Assembly: GCA_016933535.1 (NCBI GenBank)
Contig: JAFGAS010000074.1
Location: 1 to 64,000, forward strand
Direction of reading: 5' to 3'
DNA from: Candidatus Zymogenaceae bacterium
GTDB taxonomy: Bacteria; Desulfobacterota; Zymogenia; Zymogenales; Zymogenaceae
Length of the DNA: 64,000 nucleotides
Positions 42,451-50,729 of this stretch are shown in pieces. Made by a program: the position numbers and the translations under genes. Every line of letters begins with the position of its first letter. Positions within the stretch are counted from its first letter, which is position 1. The notes under the pieces were generated by a model. It made no database searches, was not told the origin of the DNA, and saw only the letters and a program-made list of their open reading frames with translations.

Positions 42451-42515
42451 TGTCATTGCGAGGAGCCGAAGGCGACGTGGCTATCTCCTTATTCATAACT
42501 CCTGCCGTCATTGCG
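42451..42515. repeat. GTCATTGCGA-type dispersed repeat elements
   Basis: GTCATTGCGAGGAGCCGAAG starts at about 42452 and continues into GCGACGTGGCTATCTCC. A second GTCATTGCGA starts near 42507, and a third copy (GTCATTGCGAGCCG) lies near 38469. This resembles the short extragenic repeats beginning TCATTGCGAG that are scattered in many bacterial genomes. Confidence 0.6.
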
Positions 42516-42529
42516 ATGCGCATCCCTCG

Positions 42530-42604
42530 TCGGGCCCCCAAGAAACCTGTTTCGTGGGGTGACTTTTCGGGGCCCCCAAAAGGCCTGCCTTTTGGGGTGA
42601 CGCC
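42530..42604. repeat. Two tandem copies of the 38-bp hairpin repeat
   Basis: Units at 42530-42566 (37 bp, one G shorter) and 42567-42604 match the array at 38553-38666. The second has a perfect 10-bp stem, CCCCAAAAGG with CCTTTTGGGG, around CCTG. The first stem (CCCCAAGAAA with TTTCGTGGGG) has a mismatch. The array lies just before the restriction-modification genes. Confidence 0.92.
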
Positions 42605-42650
42605 TATTATATAGGATTGGGTAGATAATGCAAGGGGGGAGGGTGTGAAA

Positions 42651-42746
42651 ATGACCTTTGATTTTTCTCGTACCGATATGTTTACCCTTGTCTATTGGCT
42701 CGTTTTCTGTTATTTTGTATTCATCATTAATCCCAATTCTAAATAA
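42651..42746 (+). CDS. Possible 31-residue leader ORF before mod
   Basis: ATG 42651 follows a strong purine-rich SD (GGGGGGAGGG, about 8 bp upstream). It encodes 31 residues with one hydrophobic stretch (LVYWLVFCYFVFIIN) and stops at TAA 42744-42746, four bases before the ATG of the methyltransferase gene. That ATG has no SD of its own, so translation may depend on coupling to this ORF. The peptide itself matches nothing recognised. Confidence 0.45.
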   Translation: MTFDFSRTDMFTLVYWLVFCYFVFIINPNSK

Positions 42747-42750
42747 AAAA

Positions 42751-45282
42751 ATGAAAAAGAGAATCGATCAGTATGAGCATCGAGACAAGGAGCGGCTGAA
42801 TAACCCGCCCGTGGGCCTCGTGACGCCGGAGACGGACAAAGACACCGGCAAAAAGACCTACGCCTATGACCCGCATATCGACCCGTCCCTTCAATGGGCG
42901 GGCAAGGCCGAGCATGCATCCTTTGAAATCCCGACGGTGTCCCTCCACGTCCACGAGCGGATAGACCCGCTCTCGATCATCGAGGCGGTGAAAAAGAAAA
43001 ACGGTGGCGGAACAGAGCAGATGTCTCTCTTTGCCTCACCGGAAGAAAACCCGCCGCTCAGACAGGCGATTGATTTCTATAAACATAAGCACGGCTGGTC
43101 AAATCGCCTTATCGCAGGAGATTCGCTGCTTGTCATGAACTCGCTGCTCGAAAAAGAGGGTATGGCCGGACAGGTACAGATGATCTACATAGACCCACCA
43201 TACGGTATCAGGTACGGTTCTAACTTTCAGCCCTTTGTAAATAGGAGAGAAGTCAAGGAGAGAGATGAAGACCTGACTACAGAGCCGGAAATGATTAAGG
43301 CGTTTAGGGACACGTGGGAGCTAGGGATACACTCATATCTTACTTACATTAGAGACCGACTTCTTATAACTAGGGAATTATTGAGTGAAAGCGGAAGCGT
43401 ATTTCTTCAGATATCAGACGAAAATGTACATATTGTAAGATGTTTGCTCGACGAAATCTTTGGTAAAGATAACTTTATTTCACAGATTAGTTTTCGTAAG
43501 AAAACTATGCCTCTCGGTACAACAACCTTAGAGCAGATGCACGATTATATTCTGTGGTATTCAAAAGTTAAATCATCGATAAAGTATAAGGATCTATATA
43601 GGGAATACGATATAACCGCTTCACAAGATTGGAAATGGATTGAATTAGCTGATGGGACGCGGCGTGAAATGACAAAAGAAGAGATATGCGGAATTAGATC
43701 ACTTCCAGAGAATGCTAGAATATATCGACTGAAGCACCCCTCACCGATCGGCGAGAATATAAAGAATAAATACGTTTACGAATTTCAAGGTAAAAAATAT
43801 AATCCGCCGATAAATGGTTGGGGTGTCGAAGAGAACAAAATGAATATCTTAGTGGAGAATAGACGAGTACAACCTAAGGGCAATTTACTAAACTACATTC
43901 TCTATTATGATGATTTCCCCGTGACAAAGATTACTAATCCCTGGAATGATACAGTTGGCCCACAAAATAAAAGATATGTTGTTCAAACTGACATTATTCC
44001 AATTCAACGTTGCTTACTGATGACAACCGATCCGGGCGACCTCGTACTGGACCCGACGTGCGGTAGTGGCACAACCGCCTTCGTCGCCGAACAGTGGGGG
44101 CGGCGATGGATTACTTGTGATACGTCGAGGATTTCTATTACCCTTGCGAAACAATGGCTCACGACCACTGACTTTAAATACTATGAACTTGCTCGACTTG
44201 AAGATGGTGTCGGAAGTGGTTTTAAATACCAGACTGTCCCACATATCACTTTAGAGTCCATAGCTAATAATGAACCAGCAAAACCTGAGACCCTTTATGA
44301 TCGACCGTTTATTGATACGAAACGGGCACGAGTAACGGGGCCATTTACTGTCGAAGCGGTACCCGCGCCAACGGTTATGCCCCTTTCCAAAATCGAAGAG
44401 CCGGTTACGATCGATCAATCGCTTTCCCGAAGCGGTGAAACCTTACGCCACGCGGAATGGAAAGATGAGCTTTTGCGCACCGGCATCCGGGGTAAGAACG
44501 GTCAGTATATCCTTTTTTCCCGTATCGAGACGCTACCCGGCGTCCGATGGCTCCATGCCGAGGGAGAAACGAAGCCCAACGATAAAGGGGCCGACACCGT
44601 ACGGGAAGACGCCGCCGTTTACGGTCAGCCCCAGCGAGTCGTCATATCCTTCGGCCCGGAACACGCCCCGCTGGAACAGCGGCAGGTAGAACTGGCGATT
44701 GGCGAGGCACAAACACTTGTGCCGAAGCCCACCATCATCGTCTTTGCGGCATTCCAGTTTGACCCGGAGGCGGCAAAGGATATCGACGAGACCAAGTGGC
44801 CCGGTGTAACCCTTATTAAAGCCCAAATGAACGCCGATCTTTTGACCGAAGATCTGAAAAAGAAACGTGCTTCTAACGACTCTTTCTGGCTCATGGGTCA
44901 GCCGGACGTTCGTGTCATTAAAATCAAGGAAGGACCTGATGCCGGGAAATACTCCGTCGAAGTTCACGGCTTTGACTACTACAACACCAAGACCGGCAAT
45001 ATCGAATCGGGGAGCGTTGAGAAGATAGCCCTCTGGATGCTCGACACCGACTACGACGGCCGGAGCCTGTTCCCCAAACAGGTCTTCTTCCCGATGGCAG
45101 GGAAAAAAGATGGATGGTCACGCCTGAAACGAACGCTTCGTTCGGAAATTGACGAAGAACTCATCGAGGCATATCACGGCACGACTTCTCTACCCTTTGA
45201 AGCCGGGGATAACATGAAGATCGCCGTTAAGATCGTGGACGACCGGGGTATCGAAAGCCTCAAGATCATCGACCTCACGTAG
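42751..45282 (+). CDS. mod: Type III-like adenine-specific DNA methyltransferase (Mod)
   Basis: This protein of about 843 residues is a beta-class methyltransferase. The catalytic motif IV, IDPPYG (near residue 147), comes before the AdoMet motif I, LDPTCGSGTTAF (near 430). The sequence between them (about 43200-44030) is visibly richer in A and T than the flanks and should contain the target-recognition domain. The C-terminal 350 residues contain a part seen in Mod proteins paired with large helicase-nucleases. The start is ATG 42751 with no SD. It is followed after 17 bp by the res gene. Together they modify one DNA sequence and cut unmodified DNA. Confidence 0.9.
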   Translation: MKKRIDQYEHRDKERLNNPPVGLVTPETDKDTGKKTYAYDPHIDPSLQWAGKAEHASFEIPTVSLHVHERIDPLSIIEAVKKKNGGGTEQMSLFASPEENPPLRQAIDFYKHKHGWSNRLIAGDSLLVMNSLLEKEGMAGQVQMIYIDPPYGIRYGSNFQPFVNRREVKERDEDLTTEPEMIKAFRDTWELGIHSYLTYIRDRLLITRELLSESGSVFLQISDENVHIVRCLLDEIFGKDNFISQISFRKKTMPLGTTTLEQMHDYILWYSKVKSSIKYKDLYREYDITASQDWKWIELADGTRREMTKEEICGIRSLPENARIYRLKHPSPIGENIKNKYVYEFQGKKYNPPINGWGVEENKMNILVENRRVQPKGNLLNYILYYDDFPVTKITNPWNDTVGPQNKRYVVQTDIIPIQRCLLMTTDPGDLVLDPTCGSGTTAFVAEQWGRRWITCDTSRISITLAKQWLTTTDFKYYELARLEDGVGSGFKYQTVPHITLESIANNEPAKPETLYDRPFIDTKRARVTGPFTVEAVPAPTVMPLSKIEEPVTIDQSLSRSGETLRHAEWKDELLRTGIRGKNGQYILFSRIETLPGVRWLHAEGETKPNDKGADTVREDAAVYGQPQRVVISFGPEHAPLEQRQVELAIGEAQTLVPKPTIIVFAAFQFDPEAAKDIDETKWPGVTLIKAQMNADLLTEDLKKKRASNDSFWLMGQPDVRVIKIKEGPDAGKYSVEVHGFDYYNTKTGNIESGSVEKIALWMLDTDYDGRSLFPKQVFFPMAGKKDGWSRLKRTLRSEIDEELIEAYHGTTSLPFEAGDNMKIAVKIVDDRGIESLKIIDLT

Positions 45283-45299
45283 GATTTTAGGGACACGAG

Positions 45300-48092
45300 A
45301 TGCCGGATAAAATCGATAAACTCATAATCAATTCGCCTTACGAAGAGCCTAAACTCTACTGGAAATACGACCGGGCAACCAGGTCGTTCAATAAGGAACA
45401 GGGCCGGCGTCCCGCCGGGTACGTCGTTGCCTCCGAAAGTTCGCGCTCGTTTGACGATCCGGGAAGGTTCATAGAAATACCTCTGGTTAACCAAATTCGC
45501 CCGCGCATAAAAGAGTGGCGGGAAAACGGATATCCCGGCGTTACCGGCATAACAAAGCGTCTCCTTGAACACTGGTACGATAGAGACCAACGACAATTCC
45601 CCTTTTTCTTCTGCCAGCTCGAGGCCATTGAAACATTAATATGGCTTACCGAGGCCGATCCTTCATCTCGGGTTGGTATCGACGTACCATCCGATGGCGG
45701 CCTATTCCAAAGGCTATGCTCAAAGATGGGCACCGGAACGGGCAAGACAGTTGTCATGGCGATGCTCATCGCGTGGCAGGTTATCAATAAAGCAACCTAC
45801 CCACAGGACGCCCGGTTTTCCAAACATGTTTTTGTCGTCGCCCCCGGCCTCACCGTAAAAAAGCGCCTGCAAGTCCTCTATCCTACTAATGAATCTAATA
45901 ACTACTACGAGGAATTTTCCATCGTCCCCCTCGGCCTTATGGATAAGCTCCGGCAGGGCAAGGTCCTTGTCCGCAACTGGCACGCCCTGAGTTGGGACAC
46001 CGAAGAAAGAATCAACAAGAGGCGAAGCGTCGACAAGCGTGGCGCGATGAGCGACGAGGCGTACGTCCGTATGGTTTTACAGGACCTTTGCAATACGCGC
46101 AACATCATCATTATCAACGACGAGGCCCACCATGCGTGGCGGGTTCCTGCTGAGTCCAAGGTTAAGGGTGTTAGCAAGGAAGAACAAGACGAGGCCACAA
46201 TATGGGTCAGCGGACTGGACCGAATACATAACGCGCGGGGTATTCAAACCTGTTACGACTTTTCAGCGACGCCCTTTGCCCCCACAGGCAAGCAGACCAC
46301 CGAGGAATCTCTTTACGGTTGGATCGTCAGCGATTTCGGTTTGAACGATGCCATCGAGTCCGGCCTGGTAAAAACACCGCGCGTCGTAGTGAGGGACGAT
46401 AGTTGGCGAACACCCGATTACCTATCCAGTTTGTACCATATCTATAATGATGACGATGTTAAAGCGGATCTAAACCGTAAGGCGCAGCAAGAGGAATCCC
46501 TCCCCGACCTTGTGAGAAATGCCTATATGCTCCTCGGGGATGATTGGCGTGAAACGGCAAAGGAGTGGAAAAAGATTGGATACAAGACACCGCCGGTCAT
46601 GATTTCCGTTGCCAACCGGACTGAAACCGCCGCTCGTATTAACTACTCCTTCGTGCATAAGGACATACTCATTGAGGAACTATGTGACCCACAACGCCTT
46701 TTACACATAGATTCTAAGGTCCTCGAAAAAGCGGAGATGGAGGAGGAGCCAGTTACCGTAGACGAAGAAGCCGATGAAGTTGACGAAAACGGCGAAGAAG
46801 AACGAGCACCGAAAAAACAGACTAAAAAACAATATGCAGAGGACCTACGGAATAAGGTAGACACGGTCGGGAAAATAGGAAAGCCCGGCGAGCAGATACA
46901 AAACGTCATCTCCGTAGGGATGCTCTCGGAGGGGTGGGACGCCAAGACCGTAACCCACATTATGGGCCTGCGCGCCTTTTCGAGCCAGCTCCTCTGTGAG
47001 CAGGTTGTTGGGCGAGGCTTGAGAAGGACATCATACGAGCTCAACGCTGTATCGGGACTTTTCGACGCCGACTACGTGAACATTTTCGGTGTGCCGTTTA
47101 CGTTTCTCCCGCACGAATCCACCGATGGCCCACCGCCCCCGCCTCAGCCAAAAACCCGAATCGAACCCGACGATAAGAAACGGGAATACGAGATCACGTT
47201 CCCGAATATTATCCGTATTGACCATACATATAAGCCATTACTTTCACTCGATCTAAATACTGTCGATACACTGGTTATCGACGCCTATAAAACGCCAACT
47301 ATTGCGCAATTAGCCCCTGTTATCGCGGGTAAACCAGACTTTTCAAAACTAAAAGAAATAGACCTTGAGAAGCTGGCAAAGGAGTACAGGCTGCAAAGGA
47401 TCATCTTTGAGACGGCACGAAATGTCTTTGACACCATCAAGGGAAACTGGAAAGGTAATCGGGAATATCTCCTTGCGCAGGTTATCCATATCGTTGAACG
47501 ATTCATTGAATCGGACAGGATTGAATTTGTGCCGGAACTATTTCGTTACGATGAGCTTAAAAGACGCATCCTTTTAGCTCTCAATATGACAAGGATAATA
47601 AACTATATAGGGTCATCTATTCGTTTCGAAAATACCGAGCTCATCGTTCCGATATTCGACGACAGCCGCCCCGTTCGCTCCACTGGCGACATGCAGGCGT
47701 GGTACACGGGAAAGCCGTGCGAGCATACGAATAAATCACATATAAATCTATGTACCTATGATAGTAGGTGGGAAGCGAGCGAAACCTTTGAATTTGACCA
47801 CAATAAGAATGTCGCCGCGTGGGTGAAGAACGACCATATTGGATTTCAGGTATATTACTTCTTTAGAGGAGTAGTAAAAAAGTATTTCCCGGACTTCATA
47901 ATCAAGTTGATAGACGGCTCATTCGTTGTTCTTGAGGTGAAGGGTCAAGAGAGTGATGAAGATATCGAAAAGAGAAAATACCTCAACGAATGGGTACAGG
48001 CAGTTAACCAACACGGCGGATTCGGGAAATGGCGACGGGCGATTTCTTATAATCCGGCGGATATAAAAGACATTATAGAAACCAGTCAGTAA
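45300..48092 (+). CDS. res: Type III-like restriction endonuclease helicase subunit (Res)
   Basis: This 930-residue protein has a superfamily 2 helicase core. Walker A is MGTGTGKTVVM (near residue 145), the DEAH-like box is IIINDEAHHAW, motif III-like is CYDFSATPF, and motif VI is QVVGRGLRR. An acidic, lysine-flanked insert (EEEPVTVDEEADEVDENGEE) lies near residue 490. The C-terminus has a PD-(D/E)xK nuclease pattern, FPDFIIKL ... VVLEVKGQ. It would translocate on and cleave DNA lacking the Mod mark. It is in an operon with mod. A hairpin at 48120-48153 follows. Confidence 0.9.
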   Translation: MPDKIDKLIINSPYEEPKLYWKYDRATRSFNKEQGRRPAGYVVASESSRSFDDPGRFIEIPLVNQIRPRIKEWRENGYPGVTGITKRLLEHWYDRDQRQFPFFFCQLEAIETLIWLTEADPSSRVGIDVPSDGGLFQRLCSKMGTGTGKTVVMAMLIAWQVINKATYPQDARFSKHVFVVAPGLTVKKRLQVLYPTNESNNYYEEFSIVPLGLMDKLRQGKVLVRNWHALSWDTEERINKRRSVDKRGAMSDEAYVRMVLQDLCNTRNIIIINDEAHHAWRVPAESKVKGVSKEEQDEATIWVSGLDRIHNARGIQTCYDFSATPFAPTGKQTTEESLYGWIVSDFGLNDAIESGLVKTPRVVVRDDSWRTPDYLSSLYHIYNDDDVKADLNRKAQQEESLPDLVRNAYMLLGDDWRETAKEWKKIGYKTPPVMISVANRTETAARINYSFVHKDILIEELCDPQRLLHIDSKVLEKAEMEEEPVTVDEEADEVDENGEEERAPKKQTKKQYAEDLRNKVDTVGKIGKPGEQIQNVISVGMLSEGWDAKTVTHIMGLRAFSSQLLCEQVVGRGLRRTSYELNAVSGLFDADYVNIFGVPFTFLPHESTDGPPPPPQPKTRIEPDDKKREYEITFPNIIRIDHTYKPLLSLDLNTVDTLVIDAYKTPTIAQLAPVIAGKPDFSKLKEIDLEKLAKEYRLQRIIFETARNVFDTIKGNWKGNREYLLAQVIHIVERFIESDRIEFVPELFRYDELKRRILLALNMTRIINYIGSSIRFENTELIVPIFDDSRPVRSTGDMQAWYTGKPCEHTNKSHINLCTYDSRWEASETFEFDHNKNVAAWVKNDHIGFQVYYFFRGVVKKYFPDFIIKLIDGSFVVLEVKGQESDEDIEKRKYLNEWVQAVNQHGGFGKWRRAISYNPADIKDIIETSQ

Positions 48093-48119
48093 TTCCCTCC
48101 CCGCCCCCTCCCAAATCAA

Positions 48120-48153
48120 ATCGGGGAACCCCTCTCACAAGGAATTCCCCGAT
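48120..48153. terminator. Hairpin between convergent res and CoA-transferase genes
   Basis: ATCGGGGAA (48120-48128) pairs with TTCCCCGAT (48145-48153). No long U-tract is present on either strand. The position between two convergent stops suggests a shared terminator. Confidence 0.6.
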
Positions 48154-48203
48154 AATAAGTCCTATCCCCTTACCGCGTATGGCGCCGGGGATGTGCAATC
48201 CTA

Positions 48204-49514
48204 TCAGATAACCAGGCCTGCCTCCTTGGCCTCGTGGGCCAACTGGTCCCTAAAGTCCGGATGGGCGATGCTGATCATCTTCTTGACCCTGGCCGGGATG
48301 CTCTCCAACCGCATATCCACCGCGCCAAATTCCGTGACGATGTAGTGCACGTCCGACCGCGGGGTGGTGACCACCGTGCCGGGCAGGAAGTTCGTGACGA
48401 TCCGCGAGTAGCGCTTGCCTTCCTTGGTGGTGCCGGATGAAGGCAGGGCCAAAAACGATTTGCCCCCCTTGGACATGGCCGCGCCCCGGATAAAGTTGAG
48501 CTGGCCGCCCGTGCCGCTGTACATCTGGTGGCCGATCGATTCTGACGCACACTGGCCGGTGAGGTCTGCGGTAATCGTGTTGTTGATCGACATGAAGTTG
48601 TCGTTCTTGGCGATGTTGATCGGGTCGTTGGTATACATGACCGGGGCAAACTCCACGATGGAGTTGCGGTCAACGAACTTGTAGAGCTCCTGGGAGCCGA
48701 TGCAAAACCCGGTGAGCATCTTGCCCTTGTGGAAGGTCTTTTTCATGTTGGTGACGGCCCCCGCGTCATAGAGCGTCATCATGGAATCGACCATCATCTC
48801 CGTGTGGATGCCCAGGTCCTTCTTGTCCTTGAGCAGCGCGCCGACGATGTTGGAGGTCCCGCCGATGCCCAGCTGGACGGTGGCGCCGTCCGGCACGAGG
48901 TCTGCGATAAACGCGCCGATCTTCTCGTCTTCCGGGGTAACCGGTATCTCCGGCAGCGAGGCGATGGGATGGTCGTTTTCGGTGAAGAAGTCGATGTCAT
49001 TGACGTGGACGACGGCCTCAAGCCCGGTAACGTAGGGCATGTGCTTGTTTACCTGGGCGATCACGAGGTCGGAGCGCTGCATGGCATACAGTCCGTTCGT
49101 GACGCCGAACAGCCCCAGGCTCATGAAACCGCGCTCGTCGGGCGCGCTCACCTCGATCATGGCCACGTTCACGTCGTAGTGGTCCATGATGACGCTGGTG
49201 CTGCTCATGTGGTAGGAAACGACGTTGACGTTTCCCTTCTGCTTGAGAAAGATCCTCTCCAGCGGTCCCATGAACAGGGTGTAGAAGTTGATGTGGCCCC
49301 GGTATTCGGGCTTGAACATATCCAGCATGTACATCGTTATACCGCTGTATATGTTGACGTCTTTAAGCTCTTCGTACCGGTTTCCCAGGGCGACCATGAG
49401 GTCAAACGGCATGCCCGGGCCGCCCGGAACGCCGACTCTGTCCCCCGACTTGATGTGGCTAACCGCCTCTTCGGGAGTTACTAGTTTCTTCTTGTAATCT
49501 TCCTGCCAGCTCAT
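48204..49514 (-). CDS. Acetyl-CoA hydrolase/4-hydroxybutyrate CoA-transferase family protein
   Basis: This protein of about 436 residues has two CoA-transferase domains. Family segments are GDRVGVPGGPGMPFDLM at the N-terminus, VQLGIGGTSNIV in the middle, and QCASESIGHQMYSGTGGQ, which carries the expected catalytic Glu and the GxGG loop. It would move CoA between acetate and another acid, or hydrolyse acetyl-CoA. The start is ATG 49514 with AAGGAGGA upstream; an earlier in-frame start adds 15 residues past the SD. It is transcribed alone. Confidence 0.9.
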   Translation of the reverse strand: MSWQEDYKKKLVTPEEAVSHIKSGDRVGVPGGPGMPFDLMVALGNRYEELKDVNIYSGITMYMLDMFKPEYRGHINFYTLFMGPLERIFLKQKGNVNVVSYHMSSTSVIMDHYDVNVAMIEVSAPDERGFMSLGLFGVTNGLYAMQRSDLVIAQVNKHMPYVTGLEAVVHVNDIDFFTENDHPIASLPEIPVTPEDEKIGAFIADLVPDGATVQLGIGGTSNIVGALLKDKKDLGIHTEMMVDSMMTLYDAGAVTNMKKTFHKGKMLTGFCIGSQELYKFVDRNSIVEFAPVMYTNDPINIAKNDNFMSINNTITADLTGQCASESIGHQMYSGTGGQLNFIRGAAMSKGGKSFLALPSSGTTKEGKRYSRIVTNFLPGTVVTTPRSDVHYIVTEFGAVDMRLESIPARVKKMISIAHPDFRDQLAHEAKEAGLVI

Positions 49515-50052
49515 GTCTGATCCTCCTTGTCCTTTTAAACGAGATCCATACCGTAACAATACGTATAAGTCCGCAACGAGCCGGATGCCGGTCTATGATG
49601 GGTCGGGACAAAAAGGATGGGAAAATGCGCGAGGCCGGGCCACGCCGGGTCAGCGGAGAATCGGGGCAGGGAAATGCCTGGTATGGTTGTGTCGATGCCT
49701 TTGATGTGGCCGTCTCCGAATCCGAAACATGAAAATCAGCGTAAGTAAGATAACCGTATGATATGGACAGCTTTTCGTTAACCGCCCCGGCCCGGGGCTC
49801 CTAGATGAGTGGTATCGGACCCTTACGGGCACCGGCACATATACAAAATACCAAACTGCGGGTATATTGTCAAGAAAGAATCGGCAATTGCGTTACTTGC
49901 CGTATTTTTGTGCGGCGCGCCGTTTTACCGCGGAAAAGAGCGCCGAAACAGGGCGGGGGGCGTTTTTTGGCCCGGCCGGGAGCCGCGGGGCTGCTTCTTG
50001 GCGGCAACGCCGGGACCGGATTTTTGTATGGAATATTCAGGTGACGGTGTGG
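49515..50052. other. Intergenic region without recognisable gene
   Basis: Short frames occur on both strands but have no SD, no homology cue and biased composition. The right end holds TATAGT at 50053-50058, a likely -10 box for mntA with no good -35. Confidence 0.55.
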
Positions 50053-50066
50053 TATAGTTATCCATC

Positions 50067-50363
50067 ATGAACACCCTGTCACATATAGTTTCCCCTCAGA
50101 CACGCGCCGAGATCCTCAGCATCACCCGGCGGTACGGACTAACGAACGTCCGTATCTTCGGCTCGGTCGTTCGGGGCGAGATCGACGACAACAGCGACAT
50201 AGACCTCCTCGTCCTGCCCGGACCGGGATTTACCCTTTTTAAGCAGGCGGCGCTCACCCGGGAACTTGAGGCGCTTATCGGCCGCAAGGTGGATATCGTC
50301 AGCGAGCGGGGCCTGAGGCCAAGAATCCGCCGGCGGGTGCTTGAAGAGGCCGTCCCGCTGTGA
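50067..50363 (+). CDS. mntA: Minimal nucleotidyltransferase antitoxin MntA
   Basis: This 98-residue minimal nucleotidyltransferase has the catalytic motif G32-S33 ... D44-x-D46 (FGSVVRGEIDDNSDIDLLV). In characterised pairs MntA inactivates HepT by adding AMP units to a tyrosine of the toxin. The ATG follows shortly after TATAGT. The TGA overlaps the GTG start of the next gene (GTGA), the usual tight coupling of these modules. It could also belong to a broader nucleotidyltransferase group, but the partner settles the call. Confidence 0.92.
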   Translation: MNTLSHIVSPQTRAEILSITRRYGLTNVRIFGSVVRGEIDDNSDIDLLVLPGPGFTLFKQAALTRELEALIGRKVDIVSERGLRPRIRRRVLEEAVPL

Positions 50364-50698
50364 GGGATGACAGCGCGCGGCTATCGGATATTCTGGAAGC
50401 GATAGAGGCAATCCAGCGCAAGACGGTCGTGGACAAGGAAACGTTTAAGCACGACGAGATGATCCAGGTATGGGTCGTCCATCACATCCAGATAATCGGA
50501 GAAGCCGCCGCGGCTCTTTCAAAGGAGTTCCGAGAACGTCATACGGATATTCCGTGGACCGATACCATTTCAATGCGTAACGTACTGGTTCATCACTACT
50601 TCGGCATCGACTATGAGCAGATATGGGATACGGCAATGATCGATATTCCAATCCTGAAAGAAAAGATATTGAAAATAATGGAACAGTCAAAGAAATAA
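50360..50698 (+). CDS. hepT: HepT-like toxin (DUF86)
   Basis: This 112-residue all-helical protein has the HepT ribonuclease motif RX4HXY at R73-NVLV-H78-H-Y80. Tyr80 is the residue expected to be AMPylated by MntA. The upstream ARG/HHIQIIGEAA helix is also typical. The start is GTG 50360, overlapping the mntA stop by four bases. In known systems free HepT cuts RNA (tRNA in characterised examples) and halts growth, acting in phage defence or plasmid stability. It is convergent with the M28 peptidase gene. Confidence 0.92.
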   Translation: MRDDSARLSDILEAIEAIQRKTVVDKETFKHDEMIQVWVVHHIQIIGEAAAALSKEFRERHTDIPWTDTISMRNVLVHHYFGIDYEQIWDTAMIDIPILKEKILKIMEQSKK

Positions 50699-50729
50699 TA
50701 AAGCCGGGCCAATATCCGACCGCTTCTCT

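Noticed and set aside
49805-50070. Three overlapping short plus-strand frames before mntA
   Set aside because: All three frames are open merely because the stretch is GC-rich; none has an SD or sensible composition, and they run into the mntA promoter.
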